Assembly (NCBI GenBank): GCA_963800475.1
Contig: CAWDAZ010000001.1
Coordinates: forward strand, 620,001-684,000
Length of the DNA: 64,000 bases
DNA from: Palsa-465 sp963800475
GTDB taxonomy: Bacteria > Actinomycetota > Thermoleophilia > Solirubrobacterales > Solirubrobacteraceae
Reading direction: 5' to 3'
The position numbers and the translations under genes are program-made. A model generated the notes under the pieces. The model saw nothing but the letters and a program-made list of their open reading frames with translations. It had not been told where the DNA came from and searched no databases. This document shows, piece after piece, positions 32,029 through 40,089 of this stretch; positions within the stretch are counted from its first letter, which is position 1; each line of letters opens with the position of its first letter.

Positions 32029-33080
32029 GCTGGGCCCCGCTCGCCCGCGGCCATGCCGCCCGCTCGCCATCCGGGCTCGCCTGCTTGGGCGGCGCCCGCG
32101 TCATCCGGCTGGCTCGCCACTTCCGGGGCCCGCGTGAGTCGTCCGGCTACCTGTTCGAGCACCGCGAGCGCGTCCCATTCCTGCTCGCACGCGCGCCGCC
32201 CGATCGACGCGAGCTCGACCGAGCGGGTGTGGCCCTTCAGGTGGCGCGATGCCTGCACGTGGCACAGCACCCCCCACCACACGGTCCCGGCTGCCTGCCA
32301 CCACAGCAGCTCCTCGAGCGCTACCTCGCCGCCGCCGGCCGCGCGGTAGGACTCGATTAGCGTTTCGTAGTCGCCGACCCCCGCCACGGGATGCGCGCCG
32401 CCGAACCGCCACGCCGGCACGCACAGCCACCCCAGGTCCTCGAGCGGGTCGCCGCGGTGCACGAGCTCCCAGTCGAGGACCGCCGCGACGCCGAGCTCGC
32501 CGATCAGCAGGTTCCCGAGCCTGAAGTCGCCGTGCACGATCGTCGCGGGCCGCGACTGTGGCCGGGTCAGCTCGAGCCGTCGTAGCACCAGCTCGAATGC
32601 GGGGTGCCGCTCGTCGAGGCCGTCGAGCACCTCGCGGCAGCGCTCGATCGGGTCGGGCTCCGCGAGCGTGGGGAGCTTCTCGTTCGGGATCGAGTGAAGC
32701 CGCGCCAGAATCTCGCCGCACTGCTTGTCGAGCTGCGCGAGCGCGTCCGCGTAGCGCGGGTCGCGCCGCAGCCGGGGCGGCAGCGCCTCGCCGTCGACCT
32801 GCTCGACCACCAGCGCCGGCATCCCGAGGGGACCGCCGGCCTCGAAGCTTGCGACCACCCGGGCGACCGGGACGCCCGCCTCGAACGCCGCCCGCAGCAT
32901 CGCGGCCTCGAGATCGACGCTCGCCCGCGCGGAGCCCCGGGGGAGCCGCTGCAGGATCAGCTTCGAGCCGCCGGCGGTCTCGAACGACCACGTCTCCCGC
33001 GAGGCGCCGGCGGACAGCCGGCGCAGCTCGACGACGGGCTCGCCGAGGGCGTCGCTCAGCGCGTGGGAGAGCTCCTCCAT
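32025..33080 (-). CDS. aminoglycoside-phosphotransferase-fold kinase (ACAD10-like)
   Basis: 351 residues. Kinase features: SAGASRETWSFETAGGSKLILQRL (nucleotide lobe), IVHGDFRLGNLLI (catalytic HxDxxxxN) near residue 185, and VAAVLDWELVHRGDPLEDLGWL (metal-binding Asp) near 205. In this fold and neighbourhood, with an acyl-CoA dehydrogenase directly upstream, it matches the kinase half of ACAD10/11, which phosphorylates 4-hydroxyacyl-CoA for its conversion to 2-enoyl- and 3-hydroxyacyl-CoA. It overlaps both neighbours by one and four bases. Confidence 0.8.
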   Translation of the reverse strand: MEELSHALSDALGEPVVELRRLSAGASRETWSFETAGGSKLILQRLPRGSARASVDLEAAMLRAAFEAGVPVARVVASFEAGGPLGMPALVVEQVDGEALPPRLRRDPRYADALAQLDKQCGEILARLHSIPNEKLPTLAEPDPIERCREVLDGLDERHPAFELVLRRLELTRPQSRPATIVHGDFRLGNLLIGELGVAAVLDWELVHRGDPLEDLGWLCVPAWRFGGAHPVAGVGDYETLIESYRAAGGGEVALEELLWWQAAGTVWWGVLCHVQASRHLKGHTRSVELASIGRRACEQEWDALAVLEQVAGRLTRAPEVASQPDDAGAAQAGEPGWRAGGMAAGERGPA

Positions 33081-34330
33081 CAGCCGCGGTCGCGGCCCGG
33101 CGTACGGCCTCCGAACCCGAACAGGCTGCGCGCGATGTTGCGGATCTGGATCTCCTCGGAGCCCTCGGTGATCCGGTAGCGGCGGTGGTGGCGGTAGATG
33201 TGCTCGAACGGCAGCGTGCGGGTGTATCCGATCCCGCCGTGGACCTGGATCGCGCGGTCGGCGGCGTCGCACACGAGCCGGTTGGCGCGGTAGTTGCACA
33301 TCGAGATCCGGTCAGAGACGGCAGGGCCCCCGTGCTCGTCCATCTGCGCGGCGGTGTCCCCGATCAGCTCGCGCAGCAGCGCGCAGTCGGTGTGCAGCTC
33401 GACCAGCGGCCATTGGATTGCCTGGTTGACCGCCAGCGGCTTTCCGAACACGATCCGCTCGCGGGCGTACTCGACGCTGCGGTCGACGCAGAACTGCGCG
33501 GCGCCGAGGCTCGAGGCCGCCTGCCGGATCCGGTTCTCGTGCACGAACAGCAGCGCCGCGGCGAGCCCGGCGCCCTCCTCGCCGACGATCGCCTCGTGGG
33601 GCACGCGCACGTCCGTGAGGGCCACCTCGGAATGGTCGGAGGGCATGTTGAACGTCCAGTGGTGATAGAGGACCTCGAAGCCGGGGGTGTCGGTGGGGAC
33701 GAGGAACGCGGTGATTCCCCTGGGGGCGCCGGGCTCGCCGGAGGTCCGGGCGAACACGAGGTCGTACCGCGCGACGTGCATCCCGGTGTTGAAGCGCTTG
33801 ACGCCGTTGATCACCCAGTCCGAGCCGTCGCGGGTCGCGTGGGTCTCGAGCCAGGTCGCGTCGCTGCCGTGGTTCGGCTCGGTCAGCCCGAACGCGCAAG
33901 CGACCTCGTGGCGGATCAGCGGCTCGATCAGCTCTCGCTGCTCGTCCGAGCCGAGCGCGTGGAGGACGAGGACGATCGGGAAGTTGCCCACGCACGAGCT
34001 CTCGGTCTGCAGGTCGGAGTGCAGGCCGATCGGCTTGTCGGCGAGGTGCTCGCGGATCGCCGCCATCTCAACGTTGGTCCCGTCCGTGCCGCCGAGCTCG
34101 GCCGGTAGCGCGAACCGGTACAGGCCGGCGTCGTCGGCGCGGCGCATCATCTCGACCAGCAGCTCGTCCCACTCGCGCACCGGCGCGCCGCCGCGCTCGA
34201 GGTCGGTGCGCGCGAACTCGCGGCGGTGATCGAAGTACTGGGGGTGCTGCTCCTGGAGCGGTGCCAGCTCGCGCGCGATGAACTCGTCGATCGCCGTGAG
34301 CATCGCGTCGATGTCCCGTGTTGGCGTCAT
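33080..34330 (-). CDS. acyl-CoA dehydrogenase (ACAD10/11-like)
   Basis: 416 residues. FAD and CoA motifs: ACAFGLTEPNHGSDATWLET near residue 140, DWVINGVKRFNTGM, then DRAIQVHGGIGYTRTLPFEHIYRHHRRYRITEGSEEIQIRNIAR near the C-terminus with the catalytic Glu. First gene of the operon, reading leftward into the kinase, DUF6285 and SDR genes. It probably works with the kinase on 4-hydroxy fatty acyl-CoAs. A divergent promoter region of about 33 bases separates it from the HMGS-like gene. Confidence 0.9.
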   Translation of the reverse strand: MTPTRDIDAMLTAIDEFIARELAPLQEQHPQYFDHRREFARTDLERGGAPVREWDELLVEMMRRADDAGLYRFALPAELGGTDGTNVEMAAIREHLADKPIGLHSDLQTESSCVGNFPIVLVLHALGSDEQRELIEPLIRHEVACAFGLTEPNHGSDATWLETHATRDGSDWVINGVKRFNTGMHVARYDLVFARTSGEPGAPRGITAFLVPTDTPGFEVLYHHWTFNMPSDHSEVALTDVRVPHEAIVGEEGAGLAAALLFVHENRIRQAASSLGAAQFCVDRSVEYARERIVFGKPLAVNQAIQWPLVELHTDCALLRELIGDTAAQMDEHGGPAVSDRISMCNYRANRLVCDAADRAIQVHGGIGYTRTLPFEHIYRHHRRYRITEGSEEIQIRNIARSLFGFGGRTPGRDRG

Positions 34331-34363
34331 CCGCGGAACGCGAGCCTATAGGCTGGGCCGCCG

Positions 34364-35728
34364 ATGCAGCATGGGATCGTCGCCTATGCGGCCTACGTGC
34401 CGCGGCACCGGCTGGCGCACGAGGAGCTCGGCGGCGAGCTCGGGGTGCGAGGAGGCGACGGGCGACGGGTGATCGCCTCCTACGACGAGGACTCGACGAC
34501 GATGGCGGTCGAGGCGGCGCGGACAGCGGCGGGCAACGGAGCCCCCGCCCCGGGCGCGATCTACTTCGCGACGACCACGCCGCCGTATCTCGACAAGACC
34601 AACGCCGCCGCGATCCACGCCGCGCTCGACCTCGGGCATGACGGGTTCGCGGTCGACGTCGCCGGCTCCCCGCGGTCGGCCGTCGGGGCGTCGCGTGCGG
34701 CAGCGGCGACCGGCGGACTGGTGGTGATGGCCGACATGGTCACCGGCCTGCCCGGTTCCGGCGAGGAGCGCGACGGCGCCGACGGCGCGGCGGCATTCCT
34801 GTTCGGGCCGGTGGACGAGGCCGCGGTCGAGTTCCTGGCGAGCGCGTCGGCGACCGCCGAGTTCCTCGACCGCTGGCGGCTGCCTGAGGAGATAGCCAGC
34901 CACCGGTGGGAGGAGCGCTTCGGCCTCGAGATGTACACGCCGCTGATCAGCGACGCGGTGTCGCGGGCGCTCGCCGATGCCGGGCTCGAGCGGACCGATC
35001 ACGTGATCGTGTCCTCGTCGAACCCCCGTGCCGCTGCTGCGGCGGGCAAGCAGCTCGGCGCGGCGCCCGGCCCGGACGGCCTCGGGTACGCGGGCGCCGC
35101 CGACCTCGGGCTGCGGCTCGCCGCCGTCCTGGACGCGGCGCATCCCGGGGAGACGATCCTGAGCGTGACCGCGACGGATGGATGCGACGCCGCGGTGCTG
35201 AGGGTGACCGACCGGATCGCGAACGCCAGGGGTGGCGCGCCGGTGGCAGAGCAGCTCGAGGGCGGGCGCGAGGCCACATACGCGACGTACCTGTCCTGGC
35301 GCGGACTGCTGGAACGCGAGCCACCGCGCCGCCCGGATCCCGAGCGCCCGGCCGGGCCGCCGGCGGCGCGGACCGAGGCGTGGAAGTTCGCGTTCGTGGG
35401 CTCGCGGTGCAGGAAGTGCGGGCAGGTGCACGTGCCGCCGCGGCGCGTGTGCGTCGGCTGCGGGACTGTGGACCAGATGGATCGCGCCCCGCTGGCGGAC
35501 AAGGCGGGGACCGTTGCGACCTACACGGTCGACCGGCTGGCGTTCTCACCGTCGCCGCCGATGATCGACGTGGTGGTTGACTTCGACGGCGGGGGGCGCT
35601 ACACGCTGGAGGTGACCGACGCCGCGCCCGAGGAGATCGAGATCGGGACGCGGCTGGAGCTGACGTTTCGCCGCCTGTACACGACCGGCGGCATCCACAA
35701 CTACTTCTGGAAGGTGAGGCCGATCTGA
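34364..35728 (+). CDS. HMG-CoA-synthase-like protein fused to a zinc-ribbon OB-fold (DUF35)
   Basis: 454 residues. Residues 1-320 have a thiolase/HMGS fold (GIVAYAAYVPRHRLAHEEL, FAVDVAGSPRSAVGASRAA, VIVSSSNPRAAAAAGKQLGA). Where catalytic members carry Cys, this one has Ser/Arg (AGSPRSAVG), so it is probably not a synthase. Residues 345-454 are a rubredoxin-like four-Cys ribbon (SRCRKCGQVHVPPRRVCVGCG) plus OB-fold (ATYTVDRLAFSPSP). Such chains pair with lipid-transfer thiolases, and the next gene is one, overlapping by TGATG. A CoA-substrate-presenting partner is likely. Confidence 0.78.
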   Translation: MQHGIVAYAAYVPRHRLAHEELGGELGVRGGDGRRVIASYDEDSTTMAVEAARTAAGNGAPAPGAIYFATTTPPYLDKTNAAAIHAALDLGHDGFAVDVAGSPRSAVGASRAAAATGGLVVMADMVTGLPGSGEERDGADGAAAFLFGPVDEAAVEFLASASATAEFLDRWRLPEEIASHRWEERFGLEMYTPLISDAVSRALADAGLERTDHVIVSSSNPRAAAAAGKQLGAAPGPDGLGYAGAADLGLRLAAVLDAAHPGETILSVTATDGCDAAVLRVTDRIANARGGAPVAEQLEGGREATYATYLSWRGLLEREPPRRPDPERPAGPPAARTEAWKFAFVGSRCRKCGQVHVPPRRVCVGCGTVDQMDRAPLADKAGTVATYTVDRLAFSPSPPMIDVVVDFDGGGRYTLEVTDAAPEEIEIGTRLELTFRRLYTTGGIHNYFWKVRPI

Positions 35729-36924
35729 TGGCCAGTCACGGGATCAAGGACAAGGTCGCGATCGTCGGGATGGGCTGCACGCGCTTCGGTGAGCGCTGGG
35801 AGTCATCCGCCGCCGACCTGCTCGTGGACGCGACCGAGGAGTGCTTCGCCTCGACGCCCGAGATCAGCAAGGACGACGTGGATGCGTACTGGCTGGGGAC
35901 GCTGAGCTCGGGGCAGTCGGGGCTGGTGCTGAGCGAGCCGCTGGGGCTCGACTACAAGCCCGTCACACGCGTCGAGAACTTCTGCGCGACCGGCTCGGAG
36001 GCGTTTCGCAACGCGGCCTACGCGGTTGCCTCGGGGGCGTACGACGTGGTGATGGCGGTCGGGGTCGAGAAGCTCAAGGACTCCGGCTACTCGGGGCTCG
36101 CGACGGGCCGGGGAAGCGGAGACGGGACCGATCCGCTCGCGACCCAGACCGCGCCCGCGGCGTTCTCGCTGCTCGACCCGGCGTACTGCGAGAAGTACGG
36201 GGTGGACCAGCAGGACATGCGAGACGCGATGACCCACGTCGCCTGGAAGAACCACGCCAACGGCGCGAAGAATTCGCGTGCGCAATTCCGGTCGGAGGTG
36301 CCGAAGGAGAAGATCGCGGCGGGGGCGGGAAAGGTCGCGGGCCGGCTCGGGGTGTTCGACTGCTCGGGAGTCTCAGACGGGTCGGCGTGCGCGCTGATCG
36401 TCCGCGCCGAGGACGCCCACGAGTACACGGACCGGCCGATGTACGTGAAGGCGCTGTCGATGGTGGCCGGGCCGGCGAGCGGCCCGATCGATCCCGCCTA
36501 CGACTACACCACCTTCCACGAGGTGGCCCGGTGCGCGCAGGACGCCTATCAGCAGGCGGACGTCACAAAGCCCCGCGAGCAGATCTCGATGGCGGAGGTG
36601 CACGACTGCTTCACGCCGACCGAGCTGGTGCTGATGGAGGACCTCGGCTTCTCGGAGCGCGGCCACGCGTGGCGCGACGAGCTCGAGGGCGCGTTCAACC
36701 TCGACGGCGAGCTGCCGATCAACCCCGACGGAGGTCTGAAGTCGTTCGGCCACCCGATCGGCGCCAGCGGGCTGCGGATGCTGTTCGAATGCTGGCTGCA
36801 GTTCCGCGGCGAGGCCGGAGACCGGCAACTCGACGACCCGCGGCTGGGGATGACCCACAACCTCGGCGGCCGGCCCGGCAGCTGCGTGTCGTTCATCTCG
36901 ATCACGGGGGCGGAGCGGGGGTAG
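35728..36924 (+). CDS. thiolase, SCP-x / lipid-transfer protein type (acetyl-CoA acetyltransferase)
   Basis: 398 residues. The nucleophile Cys is in RVENFCATGSEAFRNAAYAVASG near residue 88, the His in SFGHPIGASGLRMLFE near 345 and the second Cys in HNLGGRPGSCVSFISI near 385. MAEVHDCFTPTELVLMEDLG is the usual SCP-x signature. It cleaves or condenses acyl-CoAs, often branched or steroid side chains. It is coupled to the HMGS-like/DUF35 protein and followed by a strong hairpin, closing the two-gene operon. Confidence 0.9.
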   Translation: MASHGIKDKVAIVGMGCTRFGERWESSAADLLVDATEECFASTPEISKDDVDAYWLGTLSSGQSGLVLSEPLGLDYKPVTRVENFCATGSEAFRNAAYAVASGAYDVVMAVGVEKLKDSGYSGLATGRGSGDGTDPLATQTAPAAFSLLDPAYCEKYGVDQQDMRDAMTHVAWKNHANGAKNSRAQFRSEVPKEKIAAGAGKVAGRLGVFDCSGVSDGSACALIVRAEDAHEYTDRPMYVKALSMVAGPASGPIDPAYDYTTFHEVARCAQDAYQQADVTKPREQISMAEVHDCFTPTELVLMEDLGFSERGHAWRDELEGAFNLDGELPINPDGGLKSFGHPIGASGLRMLFECWLQFRGEAGDRQLDDPRLGMTHNLGGRPGSCVSFISITGAERG

Positions 36925-36933
36925 GGTGCGCTG

Positions 36934-36956
36934 GGCGCGCGGCGCGGCCGCGCGCC
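36934..36956 (+). terminator. hairpin terminator of the thiolase operon
   Basis: Perfect 9-bp stem GGCGCGCGG/CCGCGCGCC with a 5-base loop, 10 bases after the thiolase stop. It may also work for the convergent Sco gene, which ends at 37029. No U tract. Confidence 0.6.
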
Positions 36957-37028
36957 GATTCCGGGCTGATTTCCGTCGTCTATATCGACGTTTGGAAGAG
37001 AAGTACGCGCGCGGAGAGCCGTCCCCCT

Positions 37029-38354
37029 TCAGGCGAGCGTGCGCAGGAGCCGCTTTACGTCCTGCGGATAGAAGGGCCACAAGAACAGCGCCCGCTCGTG
37101 GCCGGTCGCGTCGATGATGTACGCCGCCTCGGTGTGGAGGATGTACTTGATCGTGGTGCCCGCGATCCGCTTCGTCGTGACCGACACGCCGATCGAGTAG
37201 CGCTTCCACACTGCGGCCAGCCGTGAGCGGCTGCCCACGGCCCAGTGCCACTGCGGCACGAGGTGCCATTTGCCCACATCCTGCAGCAGGTTTGCCCGCG
37301 CGTTCGCGTACACATCGACGCTCACGGCCAGGATCGTCGGCCGCTGAGCGGCCGGCATCTGACTGACCGTCTGGTTGAGCACGTGCGCCTCGAGCGGGCA
37401 GAGATTGCGACACAGCGGGTCGACGAAGGTTACGATCACCGGCCGCCCGCGGTAGGCGGCCAGAGACACCGGGCGGCCGCTCTGGTCGCGCAACATGAAG
37501 TCGGGCGCCGGGCGCTGCCCCGCGTGCCAGCTGAAGGGCGGAGGCGTCACCGTCGAGGAGCCCGAGACCTGCGGCCTGCTGCGGTGAAGCGCAAGGACCG
37601 GGACTGCCACCGCCATCGCACAGAGGAGCCCGACGCCAGGGATCGCCCAGCGCAGCCCAACCGGGAGCCCCGCGCGGTCCTCGGCGGGCTCCCGCGCTCG
37701 GCGCACCGCGCGCCGCCGTCGCTGGACTCGCGGGACGGCAAAGGCAAGGACAGCGACCGCGGCGATTCCTCCCACCACAGCCGCGCCAATCCCGAGGACG
37801 TTAGAACCACCCGAGCGTCCAGCGGCTCTCGCCGCGGGCGAGGTGGGAGCGAGCCTCACGCCGGCGGCGAGCGCCAGCCGGCGGACGGCAGCCTCGGCCG
37901 CCACCGAAAGGCCGTCGCCGGAAGCGCGCAGCGGCACTCTCGCCAGGATCCGGTAAGTGGGCGTAGCGGAGTGCCCGGGCCAGTTGAACCCAAACCCACC
38001 CGGCATCACCACCAGCAGCCGCTGACGATAAGCCGATGACAGCTCCAGTCCGAGGAAGCGAGCGTAGAGCCGGGACTTGCCCCACAACGCTGTAATCGAA
38101 CCGAGGTCATACGCGCTCGAGATGACCGCCACGCGGATCGGGAAGCCGGAGCGATTCGCCGCGCGTACCACGGCAAGTAGCTGCCGTTGCGCGGGCGACA
38201 CGCTGTTCGACTGCGAAGTGAGGAAGACCTGATTGCCGATCAGGTAATCGCTGGCGGGATCACCATCAGCGCGCGCGAGGTGCGCCGACGCTCCGAGCAG
38301 CGCGACGATCAGCAGCGCCAAGGCACTCGCGCGAGATACACGCCGACGCGCCAT
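37029..38354 (-). CDS. Sco-type copper chaperone with an N-terminal TPM-like membrane domain
   Basis: 441 residues from ATG 38354: signal (ASALALLIVALLGASAHLARA), an extracytoplasmic domain of 150 residues (QRQLLAVVRAANRSGFPIRVAVIS, GKSRLYARFLG, LLVVMPGGFGFNWPG) of the TPM-like kind, membrane segments near 190 and 235, then the Sco thioredoxin fold: DFMLRDQSGRPVSL, FVDPLCRNLCPLEAH (CxxxCP copper site) and LHTEAAYIID (third ligand His). It delivers copper to the CuA site of oxidase subunit II. It is the last gene of the cytochrome oxidase operon. A longer start at 38420 is possible. Confidence 0.82.
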   Translation of the reverse strand: MARRRVSRASALALLIVALLGASAHLARADGDPASDYLIGNQVFLTSQSNSVSPAQRQLLAVVRAANRSGFPIRVAVISSAYDLGSITALWGKSRLYARFLGLELSSAYRQRLLVVMPGGFGFNWPGHSATPTYRILARVPLRASGDGLSVAAEAAVRRLALAAGVRLAPTSPAARAAGRSGGSNVLGIGAAVVGGIAAVAVLAFAVPRVQRRRRAVRRAREPAEDRAGLPVGLRWAIPGVGLLCAMAVAVPVLALHRSRPQVSGSSTVTPPPFSWHAGQRPAPDFMLRDQSGRPVSLAAYRGRPVIVTFVDPLCRNLCPLEAHVLNQTVSQMPAAQRPTILAVSVDVYANARANLLQDVGKWHLVPQWHWAVGSRSRLAAVWKRYSIGVSVTTKRIAGTTIKYILHTEAAYIIDATGHERALFLWPFYPQDVKRLLRTLA

Positions 38355-38416
38355 ATCCGGACATTGTGAACCTCCCGAGCCCCGACGCCGACGCCCGAGC
38401 TTCACGAACGGCGCGA

Positions 38417-38617
38417 TCAACCCTCGCCCGACGCGGGCCCAGTCCCGGCGGGAGGGTCCGGCCCCGGGTTGGCCGCCGGGCGCGCCGGCTCCGGCTCGCT
38501 GTTCTCCGGGACGCGGCGGAGGAACATGAAGTACCAGACGACCAGCGCGATCAGCAGGAGGGTCGGCAGCAACAGCGAGAGCAGCGCGCCGGCGAGGAAG
38601 TCTGCGATGGGCAACAT
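38417..38617 (-). CDS. small single-pass membrane protein of the oxidase operon
   Basis: 66 residues, ATG 38617 behind AAGGAGAGAG. One strongly hydrophobic helix (LAGALLSLLLPTLLLIALVVWYFMFL) followed by a charged, proline-rich tail (PENSEPEPARPAANPGPDPP). It sits between ctaG and the Sco gene. It may be a small oxidase subunit or assembly factor; I do not recognise the family. Confidence 0.6.
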   Translation of the reverse strand: MLPIADFLAGALLSLLLPTLLLIALVVWYFMFLRRVPENSEPEPARPAANPGPDPPAGTGPASGEG

Positions 38618-38637
38618 TGTGTCGGTCTCTCTCCTTC

Positions 38638-39450
38638 TCAGGTCGTATAGGCCGCGGTCGAGCCGGGCGGGCGGTCCGGCTCGAGCCACCGGTAGAAGCC
38701 GATCAGGAAAGTGATCGTAAAAGCGAGCGATCCAGGCACCCACATCACGCCGGCAGCGATCTGCTGGTCCGTCAGTGCGCTGATCCCGCCCGGGCGCGAC
38801 GGCAGCGCGGCGTAGTAGTGGTAGATCGCGTGAGGCACGATCACCAGCGTGATCGCCAGGATCCAGCCGACCACCATCGCGCTGGCCGTATAGGCAATCC
38901 GCACCGGCCACACCAGCCGCGGGCGCAGCGGGCCCGGGTCGATCACCCTGGCCCAGAACAACAGCCCGAAGAAGAAGAACATCGCGTGCTCGACCACGTG
39001 CACGACGCCGGAGCTCAGCGTGGCGTCGTAAGCGGCGGGGATGTGCCAGGCGACGATCGTGCCGCAGAAGAGAATCCACGCCGGGAGCGGTCGCGCGAGT
39101 GCACGCAGCGGTCGGGTCCAACTCGCGCGAGCCACCGCTCGCGCGACCTCGGTCCGCGTGTCGAGCGGCAGCGCGCGCCACATCCGCGGCCACGGCCGCC
39201 CGAGCAGGATCAACGGCGGCGCGACCGTGAGCAGCAGGACGTGCTGGAGCATGTGGACCCAGAACAGCTGGTCGGCGTACGCGTCAATCGGCGAGTCGAG
39301 CGCGATCACGATCGTCAGCAGGCCGGTGAAGAACGCGGCCGCCTGGAGCGGGCGCGGCCGGCCGCGGCGACGGCTGCCGAGCACGTACAGCAACCCGGCG
39401 AGCCCCACGTAGATGAGCGACGGATCCAGGGACCAGTTGGTCCAGGACAC
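38638..39450 (-). CDS. ctaG: CtaG/Caa3-type cytochrome oxidase assembly protein
   Basis: 270 residues, seven predicted membrane helices. Typical features are VHMLQHVLLLTVAPPLILLGRPW near residue 85 (conserved His pair), ALARPLPAWILFCGTIVAWHIPAAYDATLSSGVVHVVEHAMFFFFGLLFW and the later HAIYHYYAAL. The family (caa3_CtaG) is needed for copper insertion into the oxidase. It starts 3 bases after coxC within the operon. Confidence 0.85.
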   Translation of the reverse strand: MSWTNWSLDPSLIYVGLAGLLYVLGSRRRGRPRPLQAAAFFTGLLTIVIALDSPIDAYADQLFWVHMLQHVLLLTVAPPLILLGRPWPRMWRALPLDTRTEVARAVARASWTRPLRALARPLPAWILFCGTIVAWHIPAAYDATLSSGVVHVVEHAMFFFFGLLFWARVIDPGPLRPRLVWPVRIAYTASAMVVGWILAITLVIVPHAIYHYYAALPSRPGGISALTDQQIAAGVMWVPGSLAFTITFLIGFYRWLEPDRPPGSTAAYTT

Positions 39451-39453
39451 GGC

Positions 39454-40086
39454 TCAGGAGGCGTAGTAGAGGATGATCCAGGCCACGAACCCGATCGCCG
39501 CGAAGTAGGTCCAGTAGAACGAGGAGGCCTCGACCCCGACCCGGATCAGCTCCTCCTCGCCCGCGGGGATCTCGATCTGGCGCGGGCCCTCGCGGCGCAC
39601 ACGCCACAGGCTTGCCACCTGGATCTCGATCCAGAACAGGCCCATCAACGCGACGATCGCGTAGGTCGCCGTCCAACCGAAGAACACAGCCGCGTAGCCT
39701 CCGCTGGCAGCGCCGAAGCCGAGCTGCGTGTACTCGAAGAACTGCAGCGCGACCGCGGCCAGCGTGAACAGGACCGCGATGGTCCCCGCGGCGAGCTCGT
39801 CGACTTCAGGCCGTTTGGCCGCGAGACGGTAGATAACGGCGCCGACCACGTACAGCGCCATGATCGAGATGCCGAGGCCCTTGGCCGGCAGAACGGTCCC
39901 GATCTTCCAGTTGTGGTTGACGTCGAGCGCCTGCAGATAGAAGAACGCGAACACGAACGAGGCGAAGAAGAATGAGATCGAGCCGCACAGCAGCCGCCCG
40001 CCGACCCAGATCGCGCGGGGCTGCCACTCCCGGGGCTCGGGCTCGAAGTCGTGGACGGTTTGGGGAGCGGAGGCGCCGGCTTCCAT
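39454..40086 (-). CDS. coxC: cytochrome c oxidase subunit III
   Basis: 210 residues with five or six membrane helices. The C-terminal half VGVEASSFYWTYFAAIGFVAWIILYYAS has the conserved FYWTYF pattern seen before the end of subunit III, and ALMGLFWIEIQVASLW is a typical mid-protein helix. Shorter than mitochondrial subunit III, as in other actinobacteria. It sits between coxA (4 bases upstream) and ctaG (3 bases downstream). Confidence 0.85.
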   Translation of the reverse strand: MEAGASAPQTVHDFEPEPREWQPRAIWVGGRLLCGSISFFFASFVFAFFYLQALDVNHNWKIGTVLPAKGLGISIMALYVVGAVIYRLAAKRPEVDELAAGTIAVLFTLAAVALQFFEYTQLGFGAASGGYAAVFFGWTATYAIVALMGLFWIEIQVASLWRVRREGPRQIEIPAGEEELIRVGVEASSFYWTYFAAIGFVAWIILYYAS

Positions 40087-40089
40087 GAC

